Shown here in pieces: positions 57,029-64,000 of a stretch of DNA of 64,000 nucleotides. The notes under the pieces were generated by a model. The model was given only the letters and a program-made list of their open reading frames with translations, made no database searches and was not told the origin of the DNA. The number at the start of each line of letters is the position of its first letter. The stretch's first letter is position 1. The position numbers and the translations under genes were made by a program. Origin of the DNA: Manduca sexta (lineage: Eukaryota; Arthropoda; Insecta; Lepidoptera; Sphingidae); contig NC_051140.1 in the NCBI RefSeq assembly GCF_014839805.1, positions 16,451,826 to 16,515,825 on the forward strand. The letters run 5' to 3'.

Positions 57029-57042
57029 GTATAATGATTATA

Positions 57043-58542
57043 GTATACGTTTATTGTTTTCTTTTAAGTAAAAATATATTTTAATATTATATTGTCTTTA
57101 AAGCGGGAAATCCTTAATTGGTTAATTTGAGCTTAATGGGCATCATCACAAAAATACAGAAAGAATACCGAGTAAAAAATATACAAATCCTACAAAAATA
57201 TGATACTTTTTTGTTTTTCCAGATTATTTTAATGAGCCCGTTTCTAAATCCCTTCTCTTTCGATTATCCCACTTCGCCCGCGTCTTGGACCTTCATTAAT
57301 CACTCTATAAGGGTAATTGAAAAACCTCTCCTAATTTTCCTCTTTTGATCCGGCCAGCACTTGCACGGTTAAACCTGTATAATTGTACGTTTCTAATTGG
57401 CCCACCCTTTCAGGTTAATCAAAGCCAATGACTTAATTATTCCGTGAAATACGGCGAAAAATTGTCGAGTGTACTTGGAAAAAAATTAAATTACTTACTA
57501 CGAGTTTAAGATTTTAATTCTTTTTCTCGAGATGTGGTTAGTTGAAAAGAATTTGAAAAGTATTAAAATAAATAAGTTTAGTGTTAGCATTATGCAACAA
57601 GTAGATTTGGTTTTCTACGAATATTGAAACATTGGAGGAATCACATATGTTTGCGACAACTAAGCAGTCGAAAGGAGAATTTGATGTCTTTCTTTTGCCT
57701 TCGACGTCCTTTTTTTCCAATTTGAGTACAAAAATGTTTAATCTTACTTGATATCAACCTTGTGTTCAATATATATCTATTATATGGAAGAATATACATT
57801 GTATAACGTACACGAAAACCACTACTATAGTACTGTACTATTATAATGTATATTATATAGCTCTATATTATATATGACATAGTGTATTATATAGCCCAGT
57901 GTGTAGTCAATCATATTAAATGCATTAGAGTCGAACGGGACCGAAACTATTGCCTGAAATTGGACTTGAGTGCCAAACGATAAGCACTGAGTAAAAGATT
58001 ATTAATATCACAATTCCTACAGAACACTGATACGAAAGATATCGCTGTTCAAAGTAATTATCAGAAGCTCCGGAAGAGCGGTAAATAAGAATTTTTAAAG
58101 GTTGATTATGTTTATTATATTAATAATTAATATTATTTATCATATATCGCGTGAATTACGTATAGTGTTAACAGTTTTTTTTTAATGTATAGAGAGACGT
58201 AGAACAACGTAAAGTTAATAAAAACTTCGCGTTGCAGCAAATTTATGGTTGCATATTTAATACTGCTAAATAATTTGCGAAAACTTTTTACCACTTTGAC
58301 TGCGGCGTCGACAATTATTGTGTTTTTAACCGTGAAATGCGTATGCGGTCGCTCACCCTAGACGTGTGTGAAGTGCAAAAAACACGCCCGCCGTGAAGCT
58401 GGAAGGGTTGAATAATCTTTTTATCGAGTTCGCGCCGCAGTTAACCTAACCAGCATAATTTTTAATTTTATTTCTATAACTCTTATTTAAATCTCTTGCT
58501 TTCAATTCTTTTTCTACCAAAATTGTATATAATTTAATAAAA
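57043..58542. other. Non-coding stretch with GC-richer blocks
   Basis: No gene recognised. The blocks 57225-57440 (several ATTAATC/TTAATTA motifs) and 58250-58445 (TTTATGG, GCGGTCGCTCACCC, GAGTTCGCGCCGCAG) stand out from the AT background and could be regulatory. A TATATTATATA-rich patch lies at 57840-57895. Confidence 0.4.
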
Positions 58543-58855
58543 CCAATAATACTGCCCCACTGCTGGGCACGGGCCTCCTCTACTACTGAGAGAGATTAGG
58601 TCTAAGTCCGCTATGTTGGTTTAGTCCGGATTGGCAGACTTCACGCAGCTCCAAATTCTTATATAGAACTTCTCAGGTGTGCAGATTTCCTGATGATATT
58701 TTCCTTCACCTTTAAAATAAAATATAATTTACAAAGAAAACTCACATGTAACTTTTAAAAAGTCTGAGGTGTGTGCCCTATGGTTTTGAACCTGAGTACA
58801 TTCGTCTCGGCAGTCCGTTCCACTCCCAACTAAGCTACAGCCACTTCTTTGCATA
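58543..58855 (-). repeat. tRNA-derived SINE family A, copy 5 (old)
   Basis: Diverged but complete family A copy on the minus strand: CCCACTGCTGGGCACGGGCCTCC, AACTTCTCAGGTGTGCAGATTTCC, ATGGTTTTGAACCTGAG (decayed box B complement) and AACTAAGCTACAGCC (box A complement). ATTTAATAAAA occurs at 58532-58542 and 58861-58871, but an extra ~15 bases lie between the head and the second copy and the motif is AT-rich, so the duplication is uncertain. Confidence 0.85.
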
Positions 58856-58871
58856 AATTCATTTAATAAAA

Positions 58872-60016
58872 TTTATAACTTGTGCCTTACAATAATGCGA
58901 TAAACTTGTTATATCACTGTCACTCTTAAGAAAGCCTCAATCTTAGCAACATCATTATCCATTTCAAAGGAATAAGGGTTATTTAAATTTGTCATTTGCA
59001 GCGTTATCTCAATAAACTGGCTTCCGTGACGTGCCGTGATTAATAGCCGTCCGGTTTTGTGAAAAACGAATATTAATTCCGGTACTATTTTGCAAATGGA
59101 ATTGATTTAAATTTGTCCCAATATTTTATTCAGTTGTGACAAGTTTTATTTGTCTGCAAAGGTTTGCTGACGCTTCATTGAAAATTTCATAAATGGTTTA
59201 TTTTTTTATTATTGTATGATTATTCTATATTTCTCTATTTGAAGATATATGTTTCTTTTTTATAACGATACCACGAGGACTTTAAAACTAAGATTACGTT
59301 AAATAGATATTTTATTACACAAAACAAAGTAATAATAATTTCTTATTTATGTTTGCATGAAGCAAATAAGACGTAAGCATGATTCTGCTTCGTCCGTATT
59401 GCTGCTATTATATCCGGCACGAAAGTTTCAACTCAATTAAATTTCCTACACAAATTTGTAAAAGCGGTTTTGAAGTTTCCAAAACGGATTACCGAGCGAG
59501 CTGCGTCTGTGTGCAAGATTAGGGGAATCCTATTTACTTGCTGCAAGCGTCGGATTAAACATACCTGTGTATTCAAATGACATCTTAAGCTTACACTTGA
59601 GACTCGAGTGCTTCACTCAATTACTTTTCTGAAATTTGATGAACAGATCAAGATCTTGAGCTTCTCACTTAATCATGAATGCCACGACTCGTCAGCCAAA
59701 TAGCATAGAACCAATGTCTTTGAATTGCTTCAAACCAAAGCGCATGGCGTGATTTTTTTTCTTTTATACGTTAGACGTTTATTCTAAATAATAATGATTA
59801 TGTATATTGGACTACCCGGCTTTTCAAATTGAAGCCCTTTATTATCAGGCAGGAGATTTGTTAAAACGATGATACTAATCTAACAAATTAGAGAGATTAT
59901 TCTATTTTAATTATAGTAATGTTTTTTTATAGACGTTAAAAAGTTACCATTATACGATGCTTTGGATAATTGGCTGTTGTCTTTGCCTGTAACATCCAAT
60001 CGTCCGATAATGTATG
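58872..60016. other. Non-coding stretch
   Basis: No gene or repeat recognised. The part at 59380-59740 is somewhat richer in G+C. Confidence 0.4.
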
Positions 60017-60227
60017 TACAGTCAGCCAAAAAATAGATGCATAAATTTAAAACTAAACCAATTATGCACGTTAACTATGAGAAAAATATTTGTTTTCCTT
60101 TGTCTAAAATTAAAATATCCTTTGTAGTTTATCTTAGGGAAGAATAAATAAGGTTTACTAAAGACAAAAATTATGCAGATTATTTTGAAATTTTGATTTT
60201 GTTCAGACATTTTTGTGGCTGACTGTA
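60017..60227. mobile_element. MITE with mariner/Tc1-type TA-flanked ends, copy 2
   Basis: TACAGTCAGCCAAAAAA at the left and TTTTTGTGGCTGACTGTA at the right, inverted repeats of about 17 bases with one extra base, flanked by TA. Length is 211 bp with no coding capacity. It shares its outer 12 bases with the right end of the MITE at 24041-24244, while the interior differs. The minus-strand 62-codon frame over it is not a gene. Confidence 0.78.
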
Positions 60228-60660
60228 CATTATCCTTGTTTAATTTCGAATAGTTTCGTTGCCAAGAGTCTTGGAAATTGTCTCGCCAATTCTTTTCTCG
60301 TCGTATCTGTAGTATTGCGAGAAATTGAAACGGTTTGTTTTCTGTTACTATAATTTGAGAGCACTCGATTGTGGACTGTGATAAACAAGGAATGCCTTTA
60401 TTTTATAACGAGGAATATTTCAGAATTTCTATTTCGAACCATTCATTTAACTAGAATGAATTATTTATAAGTTTATGATTTTAAAATAACAAGAAATATG
60501 GGATTAAAGAAGTTGTTTATTATGTATTTTAATAGAAAAAAATTACTTCGAGACACTAATTCCAAGTCCTAAATAGTATTTCTAGAAAAATCGAAACGTA
60601 TTTCACTTTTCAGGGTCCATACGTTAACGTCACGCTGTATAATTTTTGTTGTTTAATTAA

Positions 60661-60858
60661 ATGTCGAAAACACGTCCATATGTGGCTATGTGTGTAATTA
60701 AACAGAACAAGGATCGGCAACGGTGTCTATTTATCAAGGATAGGTCGTTTAGCCCGCCCCGTCGCGGATGTAATTGCCTCAAGTTGGATACCATGGAGAT
60801 TTATCGGGGCAATCAATACGTCACCAAGACAAAAGACGTGTTGGCGCTGAGCGGCTAA
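60661..60858 (+). other. 65-codon open frame, coding status doubtful
   Basis: An ATG-started frame of 65 codons in a locally GC-richer block, rich in basic residues and cysteine (RQRCLFIKD, RRGCNCLKL). CACTTTTCAG/GG at about 60605-60615 looks like a splice acceptor 45 bases upstream. No donor is seen at the other end and no family is recognised. Confidence 0.15.
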
Positions 60859-61584
60859 GTTTTCATAATACTAGGAATTTTCGTGTAGTAATGTATATTG
60901 GTGTGTTGTGGATATTATATCTGACTCTCAGTCCAAGGTTTAAAGAACACCTTTGCTGTAATTCTTGGAAATATCAAACGAGATTTTTTCAATTTTTAAA
61001 ATAGAAAATGTCTAATTTTTTTTTCGCTGTTCGAAAATCGATATTGTACTTCGATTGCCGAGTATCAGCACACCACTTTTAAAATTTATACCAGAATTCC
61101 TTCATAGATTTTAATAACGTTTCTATTATTTATATGTGATAATATTTATGTAAGTTTAAACATTTGGAGTATAATAGTTACTGGACATAACATACGTATT
61201 TCATAGAGGAATATTTTCTTATTGTATGCTTGTGTTATTTCTTCGTGCGGCTTATAATTAATATAAAAGTGAAGTAACTTTACAAAGTTACGCGGAGATA
61301 CTTTACTTTCGCAATGAATACAGAACGACACACGTGAATGTGTTATTAACCTTGTAATTTATAATAAGCATAAACATTGTAATAATTGTGAAAATATTTG
61401 TGCTTAAAAGAAAAAGTAACCTTGCGAAAAAACATTACTTATTTGCATTGATACTCTCGCGTCACGAGGAAATGTCTATCATTTTTTTTCTTAGTTAAAT
61501 ATTAGTAATTAGCAAAAAAGACGAATCTATAAATATGTTTTTTCTTTCGTATAAAAATTATATAGAAACGTCCTTTTCCTTATG

Positions 61585-61614
61585 GCGCCCGTACTTTGAA
61601 CAGAGTACGGGCGC
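61585..61614. repeat. GC-rich 11-bp hairpin
   Basis: GCGCCCGTACT (61585-61595) and AGTACGGGCGC (61604-61614) pair perfectly around TTGAACAG. Such a GC-rich stem is out of character with its AT-rich surroundings. It could be the end structure of an old mobile element, but no CTRR-type Helitron end follows. Confidence 0.8.
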
Positions 61615-61647
61615 ATACAAGATTTAAAAATGATGTTTTCTAAAAAT

Positions 61648-61672
61648 TTGTTTCTTTTTGTTTCAGGTAAAT
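61648..61672 (+). promoter_or_regulatory. Second candidate recursive splice site
   Basis: TTTGTTTCTTTTTGTTTCAG ends at 61666 and GTAAAT follows at 61667-61672. The pyrimidine tract is excellent; the donor half is good but not ideal. The core TTTTTGTTTCAGGTAA is identical to that of the site at 42240-42258. Confidence 0.4.
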
Positions 61673-64000
61673 ATTTATCCAGCTATATTCAAGAAACAAT
61701 AGCATTATTTACTCTTGTTGAAAAATAAAAAATACTTAGGAAAATATACTCTCATAATATGTAACATAGAGAATAAAAACATTTGAGGGAAAATATCTAG
61801 GATCATTTCATAACTCATAATACTTATGATTTATGATAACGTACTTTGGTATTCTTTCTCAATGCCTAAATATATTCTGTCCAATATAACGATGGAGGTT
61901 CTAATTGTAACCAAACTAAGGCAGGATAGTAAAATATTTTTCAGCTACAATTCCAAATGTATTTTTATGTACCTACCGTTTGAATGTTAGTAGAATAGAA
62001 AATATGTTTTTATTTCACTTCTGTTCCCTGAAGTCTGTAAATGCTGCTCCTTAAATAATACATAAGCAAACACAGAATGCTATCATACTGATAAAATTAA
62101 TTTCAAGATTGAATAGTTCGAGGTCAATTAATACTTTCGATATTTAGCATTTAATTCAACCTGAATCCAGTATAAATCCTTACTAAACGAAATGGTTTTA
62201 TAAGGAAAGGATCTAATAGCCCGGAAATGGAAGTCAACTGGCGAGTAAAATTATTCAGCCATTAAAAGTAAGCACGGTCTGTTGTACAAAAATGTTTGCA
62301 TAAAAGTTAATTTAAAAAAACGTAATATTTTGTATAGTTTATTCAAGAGTTGTTGCTAATTAAGTTTGGCCGTTCTGAGGAACCCTCGAGGCCGCTCGGC
62401 TCGCTTCAAACGAGTTGCATTGTCGTTGATATTGCTTTATATCACTTTTATGACTTTCTTTTATGTCTTTTTAGTATTTAATTAATTATTTTTAGCGCGG
62501 AAAGCTGGCAAAGTTTAATTGAGTTCGTGAGGATTGGAAAATGACGCTGCATTGTTAATGTTGCGATGGTGAAGTTACGTAGTTGTAGTTTGGTGATTAG
62601 GGAAGAAAATAAGCAAAAATTTTGTTCGAATTAAAATTTGAGTAAATATAGATAAAAATAATAGATATAGAAGTTCTTTCAAAGAACTACGTATGGCCTA
62701 CGTACTTTAGTACATTCATAACAGTATATCCTGCAAACGTAGGCACACGTGAACTGAGTGTATCCCCGCTTTGTCAAAATTAATCCGTCCCGCACTGTAG
62801 CGGTTAGCAGTCTTATCGCGTAAACGAACAGAAATCCAATTCTGGATCCATTATGGAATTAAAAAGTGTCGCAGAGAAAAAATATTATAAATGTTTTTAC
62901 AACCTTAATAACTCATCTAGATGTAAATCTAAACTGATAACATTTTTTTACTTGGTGAAAGTTTTTCCGTCTCAACCTCTACTTGTTAAATCATTGCCTT
63001 ATCGCCTTGAGCCTTCGCAAACTTTTTTGGCCTGGGAAGTTTTTTTAATGACCGTTTTTTCCGGACATTCTGAGCATGTTTCGCTACTGTAATAATAATT
63101 AATACCGGTCATTTTTTATACCTCAATTTTTTTCTTAAATTTTTTATAATGTAAGATCGATTCGTTTTGAAAGAAATTTATGTTTACAGGTTCTATGCTT
63201 TTTAAATCTGTGGGTTACATTGAGGGTTTTAAATATATTTGATGTTTTTATCAGTATTTTAACAAATACTTGATTTGTCTTTGCCTTTTATAAAAAAAAT
63301 AATTGTAAAAAGACCCATGGCGGAGTTAAAACAGTTTGTAATGTTTATAAGCAGTTATTTATTATTTATATATAGTCATTATGTGACCAATTTAGTCGCC
63401 ATCTTGGAAATTATCGCTCAATTTAATTATTTCCCCGGTGACTCAAAATGGATGGCTTAAATTGCCTTTAAACGCAATTAGCGCCTTTTTCCCGGACCAG
63501 AATTAACCAGTAAAATTTCGCGATCCAAATGATATTTAAATTGAGTTTAGGTTCTTAATTATTGAACACTCTTTATTTTGATTTCGCTATAAAATTTATT
63601 ACTTGATTAATTTTAGAGACTCGACGCATTTTATTTGCAGCGAACAATATAATTAATGTTGGATATTTGTTAGTCAATTACGTATAATCCGTTAAATGGC
63701 TTATCCCGAATTCATATCTAGTATTATATGTGTTTTTGTGATAATATCGGAACATATTTTTAAGCGTTCGAACTCGGGGATTAAAATGTAATTGGAAACT
63801 ATAAAGTGGAAACAAACAGTATGTAGGTGGAATAAAAAACGGAAAATAAATATTACCGAATTTTCGAAATACTTGCTGGAAATGTAGGCAAACCGATTTA
63901 CTTTTTTTATGAATTCAATATGCAGTTCAGAATATGAAATTTCAATACACATGGATTAATAACATTGTGAGATTTGAAAGCTCGTGCTTAAACATTTCGG

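Larger units (their letters stand above)
60228..64000. other. Non-coding stretch to window end
   Basis: No recognised gene. It holds a small frame with a nearby acceptor (60661-60858), a GC-rich hairpin (61585-61614) and a recursive-splice-like site (61648-61672), all listed separately. Blocks at 62960-63090 and 63290-63520 are mixed T-rich and GC-richer and may be regulatory. No further repeats were seen. Confidence 0.4.

Noticed and set aside
62790..62850. Decayed tRNA-like head (TAGCGGTTAGCAG)
   Set aside because: No convincing box B at proper spacing and no repeat body.
1..64000. CRISPR array, operon, phage or toxin-antitoxin system
   Set aside because: No regularly spaced repeats, no clustered frames with ribosome sites; the sequence is clearly eukaryotic.

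Overview
This is animal DNA, most likely lepidopteran (moth or butterfly). The evidence is an AT-rich background, no operons or dense reading frames, a Ty3/gypsy retrotransposon, and several short repeat families whose sequence I recognise from memory as typical of Lepidoptera: two tRNA-derived SINE families, an RTE-like tail carrying a GCGGGCGAAGCCGCG block, an A-tailed short repeat, and TA-flanked MITEs. No database search was possible, so species and exact family names stay open.

Layout: positions 1-3079 hold the 3' part of a Ty3/gypsy element (end of protease, reverse transcriptase, RNase H, integrase, polypurine tract, 163-bp 3' LTR). Its gag, 5' LTR and primer site lie left of the window. 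All catalytic motifs that can be seen are present, but pol is split by four one-base frameshifts, each in a run of A. The other ~61 kb contains no host protein-coding gene that I can recognise. It is unique AT-rich non-coding DNA with scattered short repeats: five full-length or nearly full-length copies plus one fragment of SINE family A (several with perfect target-site duplications), about eight copies or fragments of SINE family B, four RTE-like tails, four copies of an A-tailed short repeat, one degraded copy of a further lepidopteran-type repeat, two mariner-type MITEs, one MITE with AATTATAGCCTGAC ends, and one fold-back element with perfect 127-bp arms. Repeats are densest at 24.0-27.0 kb.

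The window is probably either a very long intron or a gene desert. In favour of a long intron on the + strand are two near-ideal zero-length-exon (recursive splice) signals at 42252/42253 and 61666/61667, where a pyrimidine tract and CAG run straight into GTAAGT or GTAAAT. They share a 16-base identical core and lie 19.4 kb apart. A 160-bp CpG-rich patch near 41.1 kb with an E-box and a kappaB-like site is the best promoter or enhancer candidate. I found no CRISPR array, no free-standing tRNA or rRNA gene and no complete new multi-gene system. The most useful leads are the recursive splice signals, the fold-back element as a possible long-dsRNA source, the CpG-rich patch, and the A-run pattern of the pol breaks.
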